From contig CAVRGL010000005.1 in assembly GCA_963720735.1 (NCBI GenBank), forward strand, positions 1 to 64,000: DNA of 64,000 nt, in the 5' to 3' direction. The stretch comes from JBBRHQ01 sp963720735. Its GTDB lineage: Bacteria; Actinomycetota; Thermoleophilia; Solirubrobacterales; 70-9. How positions within the stretch are numbered: the stretch's first letter is position 1; each line of letters opens with the position of its first letter. Below the pieces are notes generated by a model. That model worked only from the letters and a program-made list of their open reading frames with translations, was not told the origin of the DNA and did no database searches. Made by a program: the position numbers and the translations under genes. Positions 36,944 through 45,213 of the stretch are shown piece after piece.

Positions 36944-37026
36944 CACTTCTCCTTCCACGTGCACTCGGGTGTCGGCCCCACGATACGGGTAGCGAGAATC
37001 TCGCTCGTTGCCGCTTCGCGCCAGCT

Positions 37027-37467
37027 CTACTTGATCCGCGGAGCGGCGAAGTTCAGCACCCCGGTGTCCCCGGCGCAGCCGCCCGTGCCTTTCAGACGCA
37101 AGGTTCCGACGACCCGGGAGTTGTGGTGCTTGAAGTGCCCGTGGATCGTCACCGTCAGATTGGGCGTGGGCGGCCAGTTCGGATTGCCCGCCCGGCCGGG
37201 GTGGCCGCTTCCCTGGAACCGGTGCCGCTTGTTGACCACCATCGCCTTGAAGAAGATGTTGCTGCCGTTGCAGGGAGTGCCGGTCGGCACGTTGTGGAAC
37301 TCGAACTCGGTGACCTTGCGGGGGGTCCCGTGCCGGAACTTCACCGTGATCTCGACCCCGTCGTTGTTGACCTGAGGCGTGAACTTGCCCGAATAGAACC
37401 CCGCGGCGGCCAAGCCGGGCACGGCCAGGGCCAAGCCGGCAACCACCACAAACACCCACCTCTTCAT
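37027..37467 (-). CDS. Small secreted beta-rich protein
   Basis: Starts MKRWVFVVVAGLALAVPGLAAAG, a signal peptide. The mature part of about 120 residues contains VNNDGVEITVKFRHGTPRKVTEFEF, a CNGSNIFF cysteine and GTGGCAGDTGVLNF, probably one disulphide. Similar exported proteins are common in this bacterial group, role unknown. The ATG at 37467 has GGAGGT about ten bases before it. The gene at 50721-51172 encodes a protein of similar style (VTFKVSASGKKVIGM), a possible relative. Confidence 0.72.
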   Translation of the reverse strand: MKRWVFVVVAGLALAVPGLAAAGFYSGKFTPQVNNDGVEITVKFRHGTPRKVTEFEFHNVPTGTPCNGSNIFFKAMVVNKRHRFQGSGHPGRAGNPNWPPTPNLTVTIHGHFKHHNSRVVGTLRLKGTGGCAGDTGVLNFAAPRIK

Positions 37468-37716
37468 TTCTGGCTCATACCTCCTCGGCCGCCGAATCGG
37501 GATCAGAACGCGGCGGGCGCCCTGTCTGTCAGGGCCAATCATCTCACCTGGAGCTTCCAAAGGTCAATCCCGGGCCCAACCCGCCCGCACGGCCATCAGC
37601 GGCCCCCGGTCGAGGGGTCCCGAAAAAGTCTGATCGCGGGGTGTGAACTCGGTCCGGACGGGTAGCGGCGGAACATCCGTCCAGCGCCCGGCCAGGTCAT
37701 TAGTCGAGATCTCAAC

Positions 37717-39141
37717 TTGAAGCTCAAGCAACGGACACGCAGCGATCCAGCCTCCCGGGGCCGCCGCCCGCTCGCCCTGATCGTCCTCCTCACCGCTCTC
37801 TGGACCCTGCTCTCTGCGATCGAGCTTGTCCCCGGCGCCGCGGCCTCCGGGCTCGACCTCGGCGGTGCCGCCTCGACCGCGACCTCGGCCGTCTCCAACG
37901 TCGCCTCGACCGCGACCAGCGCCGTCCCGGCCGCCCCTACCCCCGCTCCCGCTCCGAGCCCCCCGCAGGCGCCCGCCCCGGCCCCCACCCGTTCGCCGGC
38001 CCCGACCTCGCCGCCCGCTTCCCCGACCCCGCCGGTCTCGACTCCGGCGCCGGTGGCAGCCGCGACCAAGGCCGTCGCTCCGGTCGTCCACTCTGTCGCT
38101 CAGGTTCAGAGTGAGGCCTCGGGCCCGGAGCCGCCGGCCTCGACGCCCGCCCCCTCGAACCCGGCGCCCGAGCCGAAGTTGCCGGCCGCCGTCGGCGACG
38201 TAACCTCCGCAGCCGCCGGGACGATCAACTCGGTCGGCTCCGATCTGACATCGGCCACCGGCGGGGGAGCTGGGCTCCCGGAGCTGCCGGCCGTGGGTTC
38301 GCTTCCTAACGTCGACGAGGCAACCAATCTCGTCGGCTCGGTCGTCCCGACCGTCGGCTCTGTCGTCGCGCCGGTGGCCTCGACCCTCCCGGCCATAAGC
38401 GGCCTCACCGAAACGGCCCTGGCGGTTCCCGGGAGCCTCCTCAAGACGCTGCCACCGGTCGCCGCGACCCTCCCCACCATCCTGGATCCCGTCGTCAAGA
38501 GCGTGGATCCGGTCATCGGCAGCATCGTGCCGCAGGCGCTCGCGCCGATCAGATCGGCGCTCCCGGCGCTCTCTGGCCTCGGCAAGCTCGTACCGCCACT
38601 GGCAGCAGTGACGGCCCCGATCACCCGGGTTCCCGGCGTTCACCTCCCGACCCCGACGACCAATTCGCCGGGCCCGCCGCCGCCCGGCGGAGGCATCCCC
38701 GGCGGAGGCGGCTCCGGAACCGCTCCGGCCCCGACGACGCCGCTGAGCCCGCGCTACGACGTCTGGCTTCAGGCAAACCCGGGTGGCGGGCAAAGCTCGG
38801 ATCTCCCCGGATTCGGGCGCGGAGGGCTCGGCCACCCCGCGGGGCTCCTCGTCACCTCGTCGAACCCCCTCGGTGCGGCCGGAACGAATCTGCCGGCAAC
38901 ACAGCTCTCACCACCGATCGAGCCCGGTAACGGCCCCCAGAACTCGCCCTCTGCCCCGCTGCCGACCCCTCCGGGCACCAGCTCCTCGGGGGGTGGCATC
39001 GGCGGCTCCTTCTTCATCCCTCTCGCCGCGCTGATGGCTCTGGTGGCGCTGTCAGCGCCGGCGACCAAGCGCAGGCTCCGGGAGGCGGCGGCGTTGCCGG
39101 CCCCGACTCCGTTCGTCTGCGCGCTCGAGCGCCCTGGTTAG
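37717..39141 (+). CDS. Large Pro/Val/Ala-rich exported protein with C-terminal membrane anchor
   Basis: A 474-residue protein. The N-terminus is basic with a hydrophobic segment (LALIVLLTALWTLLSAIELVPGAAA), a signal peptide or anchor. Residues about 70-110 are a Pro/Ala stalk. The middle carries repeated VGSVVPTVGSVVAPVASTLP-like runs. A Gly/Pro-rich segment precedes a terminal hydrophobic helix (FIPLAALMALVALSAP) and a basic tail (TKRRLREA), an LPXTG-like layout without the motif. The TTG start at 37717 has no convincing ribosome site, so the true start may differ. It may be a surface stalk protein. The next gene also encodes a repetitive secreted protein. Confidence 0.65.
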   Translation: MKLKQRTRSDPASRGRRPLALIVLLTALWTLLSAIELVPGAAASGLDLGGAASTATSAVSNVASTATSAVPAAPTPAPAPSPPQAPAPAPTRSPAPTSPPASPTPPVSTPAPVAAATKAVAPVVHSVAQVQSEASGPEPPASTPAPSNPAPEPKLPAAVGDVTSAAAGTINSVGSDLTSATGGGAGLPELPAVGSLPNVDEATNLVGSVVPTVGSVVAPVASTLPAISGLTETALAVPGSLLKTLPPVAATLPTILDPVVKSVDPVIGSIVPQALAPIRSALPALSGLGKLVPPLAAVTAPITRVPGVHLPTPTTNSPGPPPPGGGIPGGGGSGTAPAPTTPLSPRYDVWLQANPGGGQSSDLPGFGRGGLGHPAGLLVTSSNPLGAAGTNLPATQLSPPIEPGNGPQNSPSAPLPTPPGTSSSGGGIGGSFFIPLAALMALVALSAPATKRRLREAAALPAPTPFVCALERPG

Positions 39142-39221
39142 CGCCTGGGGATCTCCCCCAGAAACCAGGGCTTTGCCGGGAGCCCTAGTCCCCCGGCAGA
39201 AATCACATCGAGCAAAGGACG

Positions 39222-40982
39222 ATGATGAAACGCATAGCGGCTGTTCTCGCAGCCAGCGCCGCCATGGCAGTTGCGGCGGCCCCAGCAGGGGCCTCCACAC
39301 CGCCGCTGCCGGTGGTGGGGCAAGTACAGAGCAATGTCTCCTCGATCGCCCAGGGTTCGCCCGAGGCCACCGGCGGTAACGCCGCCGCTACCGGGGGATC
39401 AGGAGGCAACGCCAGCACCGGAAACACCCAGATCGCCAACGGCAACTCGGTCGCGATCTCGGTCGCAGGTGACGGCACCAGCGCCACGGGTGGCAACACC
39501 TCGGCGTCCAGCGGCAACGCGACCGGCGGCAACGGCGGCAACGCCAGCGCCACCGGCGGCGACGCCAGCTCGTCGAACAACTCGGCGGTCCACCAGACCA
39601 ACGAGTCGACGGGCAGCAGCAACGGGTCCGGCTACGGGCCCAAGCCCTCCCATCCGAGTGGCTCGAGCTCGCAGAGCAACGAGTCCTCGGTGAGCCAGGG
39701 CTCACCCGAGGCCAACGGCGGCAACGCCCAGGCCACGGGCGGTAACGGCGGCAACGCCGATACCGGCAACACCCAGTTCGGGAACGGCAACGCGATTGCC
39801 GTCTCCCTGCCTGGGCACCAGCAGCCGAAGGGCGGTCCGCCGCCGTGCGGTTGCGACTATGGCAAGGGTCCCGGCTACGGCCAGTTCCCGGGCCATGACA
39901 GCGGTGTCAGCGCCACGGGTGGCAACACCTCGGCGTCCAGCGGCAACGCGACCGGCGGCAACGGCGGCAACGCCAGCGCCACCGGCGGCGACGCCGACGC
40001 GTCGAACAACTCGCTGGTCGGCCAGACCAACGGGCTCGAGGGCACCCACGGTGGGCCGCCTCCCCCTCCGCCTGTGAGGGGCGAGTGGCCTCCGAAGGGT
40101 GATTGGCACCCGCAGTTCCCGCCGAAGGACGACTCGAGCTCGGATCAGAGCAACAAGTCGACCGTCGAGCAGGGCTCACCCGAGGCCAACGGCGGCAACG
40201 CCCAGGCCACGGGCGGTAACGGCGGCAACGCCGATACCGGCAACACCCAGTTCGGGAACGGCAACGCGATTGCCGTCTCCCTTCCTGGGCATCCGCAGCC
40301 GATGGGCGGCCCTCCGCCCAAGGGTGGACGGCCGTCGACCGGCGGCCCCCCGCCCTGCGGTTGCGAGCATGGCAAGGGCCCTGGCTACGGCAAGGGTCCC
40401 GAGCATGGCAAGGGACCGTGCACTGGCAAGGGTCCCGACCATGGCAAGGGTCCCGGCTACGGCCAGTTCCCGGGCCATGACAGCGGTGTCAGCGCCACGG
40501 GTGGCAACACCTCGGCGTCCAGCGGCAACGCGACCGGCGGCAACGGCGGCAACGCCAGCGCCTACGGTGGCGACGCCAGCTCGTCGAACAACTCGGCGGT
40601 CCACCAGACCAACGAGTCGACGGGCAGCAGCAACGGGTCCGGCTACGGGCCCAAGCCCTCCCATCCGAGTGGCTCGAGCTCGCAGAGCAACGAGTCCTCG
40701 GTGAGCCAGGGCTCACCCGAGGCCAACGGCGGCAACGCCCAGGCCACGGGCGGTAACGGCGGCAACGCCGATACCGGCAACACCCAGATCCTCAACGGCA
40801 ACTCGCTTGCCGTGTCGATCCTGGGTCACGGCGCAAACGCCACGGGTGGCAACACCTCGGCGTCCAGCGGCAACGCAACCGGCGGCAACGGCGGCAACGC
40901 CAGCGCCACCGGCGGCGACGCCGACGCGTCGAACAACGCGAAGGTGATCCAGTCCAACCTGCTGGGCGGATTGCTCTCGTAG
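39222..40982 (+). CDS. Secreted Gly/Asn/Ser-rich repeat protein
   Basis: A 586-residue exported protein: signal peptide (MMKRIAAVLAASAAMAVAAAPAGAS), then tandem blocks of about 30-45 residues. Typical blocks are QGSPEANGGNAQATGGNGGN, ATGGNTSASSGNATGGNGGN and SNNSAVHQTNESTG. Interspersed spacers contain PPPCGCDYGKGP, HGKGPGYGKGP repeats and PGHDSGVSATG. The small-residue ladder with regular Asn, Gln and Ser suggests a beta-solenoid or curli-like amyloid fold. Two CGC pairs in the spacers may form disulphides. The ATG follows AAAGGACG. Strong hairpin terminators lie just downstream. Function is inferred as a surface or matrix component. Confidence 0.75.
   Translation: MMKRIAAVLAASAAMAVAAAPAGASTPPLPVVGQVQSNVSSIAQGSPEATGGNAAATGGSGGNASTGNTQIANGNSVAISVAGDGTSATGGNTSASSGNATGGNGGNASATGGDASSSNNSAVHQTNESTGSSNGSGYGPKPSHPSGSSSQSNESSVSQGSPEANGGNAQATGGNGGNADTGNTQFGNGNAIAVSLPGHQQPKGGPPPCGCDYGKGPGYGQFPGHDSGVSATGGNTSASSGNATGGNGGNASATGGDADASNNSLVGQTNGLEGTHGGPPPPPPVRGEWPPKGDWHPQFPPKDDSSSDQSNKSTVEQGSPEANGGNAQATGGNGGNADTGNTQFGNGNAIAVSLPGHPQPMGGPPPKGGRPSTGGPPPCGCEHGKGPGYGKGPEHGKGPCTGKGPDHGKGPGYGQFPGHDSGVSATGGNTSASSGNATGGNGGNASAYGGDASSSNNSAVHQTNESTGSSNGSGYGPKPSHPSGSSSQSNESSVSQGSPEANGGNAQATGGNGGNADTGNTQILNGNSLAVSILGHGANATGGNTSASSGNATGGNGGNASATGGDADASNNAKVIQSNLLGGLLS
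39480..40787 (+). repeat. Long internal direct repeats in the secreted repeat gene
   Basis: A block of 297 bases at 39480-39776 recurs at 40491-40787 (offset 1011, exactly 337 codons) with only a few mismatches. Smaller shared blocks also occur: 39691-39808 resembles 40171-40281, and 39860-39980 resembles 40444-40563. Near-identity at silent positions points to recent in-frame duplication or gene conversion. Such repeats can also be mis-assembled. Confidence 0.85.
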
Positions 40983-40993
40983 ATAGCTAGGGA

Positions 40994-41053
40994 GGGGCTT
41001 CGGCCCCCCCAAGGGCCAAGTGGATCCCGCCGGGCTTCGGCCCGGCGGGATCC
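40994..41053 (+). terminator. Two tandem TTCG-loop hairpins after the repeat gene
   Basis: GGGGC-TTCG-GCCCC at 40994-41007 is followed by a perfect 14-base stem with a TTCG loop at 41022-41053. The very stable stems directly after the stop codon are typical of high-GC terminators. No T-run follows, so termination may rely on the stem alone. Confidence 0.75.
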
Positions 41054-41132
41054 ATGCCGCTCATAATGGAGAGCCCAAAGGAGGAGGCGGGCCAGGACCT
41101 GCTTCGCCGCAACCCGGACAGGAGGCGATCAG

Positions 41133-41801
41133 ATGGCCGACGGAAGCTCCCCCTCGACCCAGGATCGCGAACCCATCCGCTTCCTGGTCTTCTCGGCATC
41201 CCTGCGGGCGGAATCGCTCAACACAAGGCTGGCTGGGCTCGCGTCTCGCATCATCGAGTCAAACGGCGGCTCGGTGGAGCGGCGGCCGATGTCCGACTTC
41301 GACTGCCCCTCCTATAACCAGGACGTCCAGCAAGGCGATGGCTTCCCGGCCGGCGCCGAGCGACTCCGCGACTGCATCAGCACCAACGACGCCTTCGTCA
41401 TCAGTTCCCCCGAATACAACGCCTCGATGCCCGGAGTCATCAAGAACGCAGTCGACTGGGTTTCCCGCTTCACGCCGCAGCCCTTCAACGAGAAGCACGG
41501 TCTGCTCCTGTCCGCCTCGCCCTCGATGGCGGGCGGCAACCGATCCCTCTGGGCTCTCAGGGTCCCCTTCGAGCATCTGGGCGCGCGGATTTATCCTGAC
41601 ATGTTCTCCCTGGCACAGGGACACCGGGCCTTCGATGAGCGGGACCGGATCGCCAACGCGGAGCTGCAGGAACGCTTCGAGCACAACGTCGCCGGCTTCA
41701 TGGACCTGGTTGAGGCGGCAAAGCACTACCCGTGCGTCAAGACCCGCTGGGTCGAGTACCTGGGTCAGCAACCCGACCCCGCCATCGATCGGGTCGAATG
41801 A
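41133..41801 (+). CDS. NADPH-dependent FMN reductase-family flavoprotein
   Basis: A 222-residue flavodoxin-fold protein. The FMN-binding start is RFLVFSASLRAESLNTRLA. The SSPEYNASMPGVIKNAVDWVSR motif is the family hallmark, and SASPSMAGGNRSLWALR follows. It likely reduces FMN, quinones or azo-type substrates with NAD(P)H. The ATG at 41133 lies in a gap after the terminators, with GGAGGCG well upstream at 41105. A nearly perfect hairpin follows at 41838-41865. Confidence 0.9.
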   Translation: MADGSSPSTQDREPIRFLVFSASLRAESLNTRLAGLASRIIESNGGSVERRPMSDFDCPSYNQDVQQGDGFPAGAERLRDCISTNDAFVISSPEYNASMPGVIKNAVDWVSRFTPQPFNEKHGLLLSASPSMAGGNRSLWALRVPFEHLGARIYPDMFSLAQGHRAFDERDRIANAELQERFEHNVAGFMDLVEAAKHYPCVKTRWVEYLGQQPDPAIDRVE

Positions 41802-41837
41802 AGGTCGGGGTCGGGGAACCAGGGGCGGTTAGCCACG

Positions 41838-41865
41838 TCGCGGGCCGCGAGTACGCGACCCGCGA
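41838..41865 (+). terminator. Hairpin terminator after the FMN reductase gene
   Basis: Arms of 12 bases (TCGCGGGCCGCG / CGCGACCCGCGA) match except for one position, with a four-base loop. It stands 37 bases after the stop of the FMN reductase gene. Confidence 0.55.
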
Positions 41866-41940
41866 AGAAGCACTCGCCGCGGCTTAGCGATTGATGCGCC
41901 CGTATAGCCGGTCCAATGTGGCCCGGCGTGCGGCGGGCTC

Positions 41941-42330
41941 CTACTCGGCGGCGGCTATCGCGTCACAAAGACTCGAAAGGGCGTCCTGGGCCTGCTTCGA
42001 TGGGAGCTGCCCGACGGCGCTGCGGCAGGAGCTCGCTGCCTGAGAGAGCCCCTGCTTCAGGTTCGCCCCTCCCTGCTTCAACGCCTGCTTGGCCGAGGTG
42101 CCGACCAGCTTGCAAGCGCCCTGCAGCGTCGTTGCGGCCGTGCCGCCGAGCTGGCTGGCCTGCTGGTTGCACGACTGCACTGCCGAATCGATTCGCTGCT
42201 GGGCGTTTGCCCCCGGCGATGTCGTCGCAGCTGTGGTGTCGCTTCCCCCACCGCCGCACCCGACGACGATCAAGGCGCCGGTGCAGAGCGCGATCAGCCC
42301 CGCGGCCGAGTACCAACGATTTCCTCTCAT
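41941..42330 (-). CDS. Small exported lipoprotein
   Basis: Starts MRGNRWYSAAGLIALCTGALIVVGCGGGGS. The hydrophobic stretch and VVGC form a lipobox with modification at Cys 25. The mature part of about 105 residues is helical and Gln/Ala/Ser-rich (QQRIDSAVQSCNQQASQLGG, LKQGGANLKQGLSQAASSC), with four Cys. No family is recognised. The ATG at 42330 fits the signal better than the start at 42372. Confidence 0.7.
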   Translation of the reverse strand: MRGNRWYSAAGLIALCTGALIVVGCGGGGSDTTAATTSPGANAQQRIDSAVQSCNQQASQLGGTAATTLQGACKLVGTSAKQALKQGGANLKQGLSQAASSCRSAVGQLPSKQAQDALSSLCDAIAAAE

Positions 42331-42425
42331 GCCCAAGATCCTCTCAGATCGCCCCCGCCGGTGCGGGCCCAAAAGGTTCCCCTGACCGTCAGTGGGGACG
42401 CGGGGGTTGAAGTCCGTGCGAACAT

Positions 42426-42755
42426 ATGTTCGTGACCTCCGAGGGCTCGCCCACCGCCCGCTTTCAACGCGCCCTGGCTACCGGCAACCCGAACATCGCT
42501 CTGGCGGCGGCAGCCGAGCTGCGGACGGTGACGCTGTCCGACGCGCTCGCGCTGTGTCGCCTGCTGGCCGAGTCGAGCGATACTCGCTACCCGCGGGCGG
42601 CGGCACGCTGGCTCGAGCGGCTGGCGATGGAGACGGGCGCCGGTCTGGGTGAGCTTCAGCTCGCGGCCGGCGCGCTGGCCCGCCTCTCGGAGAGCCCCGG
42701 CGATGGGCTGGCGATCGACACGCTGGAGGCGCTGGCCACCGGTTCCGGGCATTGA
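42426..42755 (+). CDS. Helical hypothetical protein
   Basis: A 109-residue protein (TARFQRALATGNPNIALAAAAELRTV, then LSDALALCRLLAESSDTRYPRAAARWLERL) composed of helical pairs resembling a TPR-like or regulator-of-array fold. No catalytic motif, signal or membrane segment is visible. Similar short proteins are recurrent unknowns in this group. It lies just before the SnoaL array and starts at ATG 42426, with a CATATG context. Confidence 0.6.
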   Translation: MFVTSEGSPTARFQRALATGNPNIALAAAAELRTVTLSDALALCRLLAESSDTRYPRAAARWLERLAMETGAGLGELQLAAGALARLSESPGDGLAIDTLEALATGSGH

Positions 42756-42850
42756 CGACCGAAACGAGCGGGCAGGGTCAGCGCCGGGATCGAGAAACCG
42801 ACTCCATCAAGGTGATCAACGGGATGCGAACCAGTCCCCCCAACCGCGGC

Positions 42851-42870
42851 GCGAGATACTTCAGGTGATG
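42851..42870 (+). promoter_or_regulatory. Start module copy: GAGATACT box followed by ATG
   Basis: GCGAGATACTTCAGGTG stands directly before the ATG of the first SnoaL gene. GATACT resembles a -10 box and is only seven bases from the ATG, so the transcript would start at or near the codon (leaderless). Nearly the same block precedes starts at 44882 and 58015 and an orphan start at 61398. Confidence 0.5.
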
Positions 42871-43269
42871 TCGGAGGAGAACGTCGAGAGCGTGCGGCGG
42901 ATCTACAAAGCCTTCCAGAGCGAGGACTGGGGCAGCGCGATGCGGTTCGTCAGCCCAGAGATCGAGTTCCATGGCACCAGCGGCGGTCTTTCGGAGGGCA
43001 ACGTCGCACGTGGCATCCCCGCGATCAGGGAGATGTTCGAGGTGTGGGACGAGGAGGCCTGGGAGGAATCTCGGCTGAATCCCCAGGAGTTCGTCGACGC
43101 CGGCGACCGGGTCGTCGTCCTCCAGCACGAGCTCCGGCGGGGCCGCGGTAGCGGCGTGGAGGTCGAGTCCGAAACCGCAGTCCTCTTCGAATTTCGCGAC
43201 GGACGCGTGATCCGCATCCAGGGTTTCATGGATCGGGAAGAGGCCCTCAAAGCCGTTCGGCAGCTTTGA
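42868..43269 (+). CDS. SnoaL-like (NTF2-fold) protein, array member
   Basis: A 133-residue protein beginning MSEENVESVRRIYKAF with the body FVSPEIEFHGTSGG, then FVDAGDRVVVLQHELRRGRGSGVEVES and FEFRDGRVIRIQGFMDREEALKAV. The fold is a cone-shaped alpha+beta barrel used by SnoaL cyclases, ketosteroid isomerases and many binding proteins. Catalytic residues of those enzymes cannot be assigned. It is the only plus-strand member of the first cluster and converges with the next, overlapping by 23 bases in a shared palindrome. Confidence 0.85.
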   Translation: MSEENVESVRRIYKAFQSEDWGSAMRFVSPEIEFHGTSGGLSEGNVARGIPAIREMFEVWDEEAWEESRLNPQEFVDAGDRVVVLQHELRRGRGSGVEVESETAVLFEFRDGRVIRIQGFMDREEALKAVRQL

Positions 43270-43276
43270 GGGCCTC
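43240..43276. terminator. Palindrome encoding the ends of two convergent SnoaL genes
   Basis: Perfect 14-base arms at 43240-43253 and 43263-43276 flank a nine-base loop. Read on either strand the arm codes EALKA, then diverges, then TGA. It can act as a bidirectional terminator while being coding for both genes. Confidence 0.7.
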
Positions 43277-43642
43277 CCCGGGGCTCGAGTAGAAGCGGGC
43301 GAAGGTGATCTTGCCTCCCCGAGCGCTTCCGACCAGAGCAAGGGGTACGTCAAGGTCAACACCGCTGACGCGCCCTCTCGCCCTGACCCGGCCGGTTGCG
43401 ACCAGAAGTTCACCGGCGTCGCGGATCTCCTCGACCTCGAAGCGAAACCCTTCCCACTCCTCGCTCATCTCCGCTACGAAACGGCGGAGCCCCGCGTGGC
43501 CGCGATAAGCGTCCCCTTCGAGCAGCGCCCGCATCGCCCGGAACTCGGCTTGCTCGTCCCAGGCCTCGATCCAAGCCTCTGTGTCACCGCGATTCCAGGC
43601 GTCGAAGGCCCGGCGAGCGATCTCCACGTTCTCCTGCGACAT
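43247..43642 (-). CDS. SnoaL-like (NTF2-fold) protein, array member
   Basis: A 131-residue paralogue: MSQENVEIARRAFDAWNRGDTEAWIEAW, then YRGHAGLRRFVAEMSEEWEGF and GELLVATGRVRARGRVSGVDLD, ending SSPGEALKAAERL. It overlaps the previous gene tail-to-tail. Upstream on the minus strand (43643-43680) is a decayed junction: a remnant AAGF-type end with a one-base loss, then TAG GCG ATG. This shows another member once preceded it. Confidence 0.85.
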   Translation of the reverse strand: MSQENVEIARRAFDAWNRGDTEAWIEAWDEQAEFRAMRALLEGDAYRGHAGLRRFVAEMSEEWEGFRFEVEEIRDAGELLVATGRVRARGRVSGVDLDVPLALVGSARGGKITFARFYSSPGEALKAAERL

Positions 43643-43690
43643 CGCCTACTTCGAAACCCGGCGGCTTCGGGCCTAGCGAGGCTACTTTGG

Positions 43691-43972
43691 CTAGCGCCTG
43701 ATGGTGTTGTGGATCTCGAAGACCTCCGGCTCGCCTGGCTCTATCCCGACATCGGACAGTATTGGCATCAGACGGTCGCCAAAAGCCTCCCACTCTCCCC
43801 GCGAGTCCCAGATCTCGCTAACGCGAACACCGCCGTCCACCAAGAAGGCGATGTGATACTCAAGCCCCTTGGGGGGAAAGTCACCGCCATCGCCCTCCAA
43901 GCGGCGGATGGTTTCGTCGTATTGCTCGGTCGTCACCGGAGACGTCGGGGCGAAGCGGACAACGATGCTCAT
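43691..43972 (-). CDS. Small dimeric alpha/beta-barrel-like protein
   Basis: A 93-residue protein, MSIVVRFAPTSPVTTEQYDETIRRL followed by LEYHIAFLVDGGVRVSEIWDSREEW-like text (here DSRGEWEAFG) and RLMPIL. The layout resembles antibiotic-biosynthesis-monooxygenase/EthD-like small proteins that fold as dimeric ferredoxin-like barrels. It does not carry the MSQENVE start, so it is a guest in the array. Function unknown. Confidence 0.65.
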   Translation of the reverse strand: MSIVVRFAPTSPVTTEQYDETIRRLEGDGGDFPPKGLEYHIAFLVDGGVRVSEIWDSRGEWEAFGDRLMPILSDVGIEPGEPEVFEIHNTIRR

Positions 43973-44060
43973 CTGTCACTCCTTATTTGGGGTCAAGCCG
44001 ACCCTATCCGACTCACGTTTCGGCCCCTAAAGACCCGGCGACGTTCTCCTGCGACATCGG

Positions 44061-44462
44061 CTACTCCTCATGCCCGGCGGCGTCGAGGGCCGCCTTGCGA
44101 GATTCGTACTGGCGGTAGCGAACCACCTTCGAGTCGCTTAGGTCATAGACGCCAAAGAAGTCGCGCTCAGTTCTAACTCCGCTGCCCCGTCCTATGCCGC
44201 GCTGGCGAAACACGAGCACCACCGAATCGCCGGCATCGATGTACTCGAGAGTCTCAATCCCGTAGTCGCTCCAAGCCCCGAGCCACTCGCGGAAGAACTG
44301 CTCGACACCCTCATGGCCCTGGTAGATGCCCGCCGCGGGCATCGTGCTCGTGGACGTGTCCCAGACCACATCCGGATCGAAGTGCTTGCGCCACTCGTTG
44401 CGATCGCCTGCCTCGTACAGACTCATGAACGCTTTCACGACCTCCACGTTCTCCTGCGACAT
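44061..44462 (-). CDS. SnoaL-like (NTF2-fold) protein, array member
   Basis: A 133-residue paralogue with MSQENVEVVKAFMSLYEAGDRNEW, FDPDVVWDTSTSTMPAAGIYQGHEGVEQFFREW and YIDAGDSVVLVFRQRGIGRGSGV. The end ESRKAALDAAGHEE varies from the usual EALEAAGLSE. It starts three bases after the stop of the upstream member (TAG-GCG-ATG), so translation is probably coupled. It is closely similar to the gene at 45430, including RDFFGV and LSDSKVVR, suggesting recent duplication. Confidence 0.87.
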   Translation of the reverse strand: MSQENVEVVKAFMSLYEAGDRNEWRKHFDPDVVWDTSTSTMPAAGIYQGHEGVEQFFREWLGAWSDYGIETLEYIDAGDSVVLVFRQRGIGRGSGVRTERDFFGVYDLSDSKVVRYRQYESRKAALDAAGHEE

Positions 44463-44465
44463 CGC

Positions 44466-44882
44466 CTACTCCTTAAGCCCGGCGGCTTGGAGGGCAGATT
44501 GCTGGTCGGGAAAGTTTCGCCACCGAACAACCTTGCCGCCACGAACCGTGAACACCATCCCGTACGGCGCGAACTCCGTCTCGAGGCCGCTGTGCCGTCC
44601 CCATTGCCGCTGGTTGCAGATCAGCAGCACCACCTCGTCGCCGGCCGCCACCACGTCCTGGATCTCGAACTGGAGATCGCTCCACGCCGAGAGCCAGTTT
44701 CGCCAGTAGCTTCTGACGCCCTCGTGGCCGTGGTAGACGCCGGCGATCTCCGGGTAGACGTCCGCGATCGCCGACGCGTCCCATTCGATCTCCGGGTCGT
44801 AGAACTCGAACGCCCGCTCGTGCTGCCGGCGCTGGAACCCCTCCGCCAGCGTCCGCACGATCTCCACGTTCTCCTGCGACAT
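44466..44882 (-). CDS. SnoaL-like (NTF2-fold) protein, first gene of a two-gene run
   Basis: A 138-residue paralogue starting MSQENVEIVRTLAEGFQRRQHERAFEFYDPEIEWDAS, with VYHGHEGVRSYWRNWLSAWSDLQFEI and ending SALQAAGLKE. The ATG at 44882 is preferred because the conserved family start lies there and a GAGATACTGCGCAGGC block stands directly before it. A start nine codons upstream would read through that block. It is followed, after TAG-GCG, by the gene at 44061-44462. Confidence 0.87.
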   Translation of the reverse strand: MSQENVEIVRTLAEGFQRRQHERAFEFYDPEIEWDASAIADVYPEIAGVYHGHEGVRSYWRNWLSAWSDLQFEIQDVVAAGDEVVLLICNQRQWGRHSGLETEFAPYGMVFTVRGGKVVRWRNFPDQQSALQAAGLKE

Positions 44883-44903
44883 CGCCTGCGCAGTATCTCG
44901 CAG
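44880..44903 (-). promoter_or_regulatory. Start module copy: GAGATACTGCGC block before ATG
   Basis: On the minus strand CTGCGAGATACTGCGCAGGCG abuts the ATG. The GATACT box is a possible -10, nine bases before the codon, giving a leaderless or nearly leaderless message. It matches the block before 58015 over the whole GCGAGATACTGCGCAGGCG stretch. Confidence 0.5.
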
Positions 44904-45213
44904 CGACACGGGACCTCGGAATCATCAGCCGATCGAACCGCCGCTCACCGGAACCCACCTGACTGGGCGAATTCCCGGAGATCTTGAACGGCGTCGGTCC
45001 CGCAGAAAGCGCCGGAAGCTGAAGGGACGGAGCGAGCACGCTTCCAAGGGCCTGCAAGGCCGATCCGGGGCCCCAGCTCTCCTGAAGTAGCGGTAATCGG
45101 CCAGGCCGCCACGACGGATTCGACAACCAGATCAGAACCCCGGCGGGGGAGTTGGGGGAGTAACCGCATGAGGTCCTTAGGGGCCGTTTAAGAGCGGCAG
45201 TTCCAATCCGCCC
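44904..45213. other. Gene-free gap of 310 bases
   Basis: Between the 44466-44882 run and the small gene at 45214, no convincing reading frame, junction copy or long inverted repeat is visible. Short frames here lack ribosome sites and family features. It probably holds the promoter of the small membrane gene. Confidence 0.5.

Noticed and set aside
39480..40787. CRISPR-like or satellite repeats
   Set aside because: The repeats are in frame, code for Gly/Asn blocks, vary in length and lack short uniform repeats with unique spacers.
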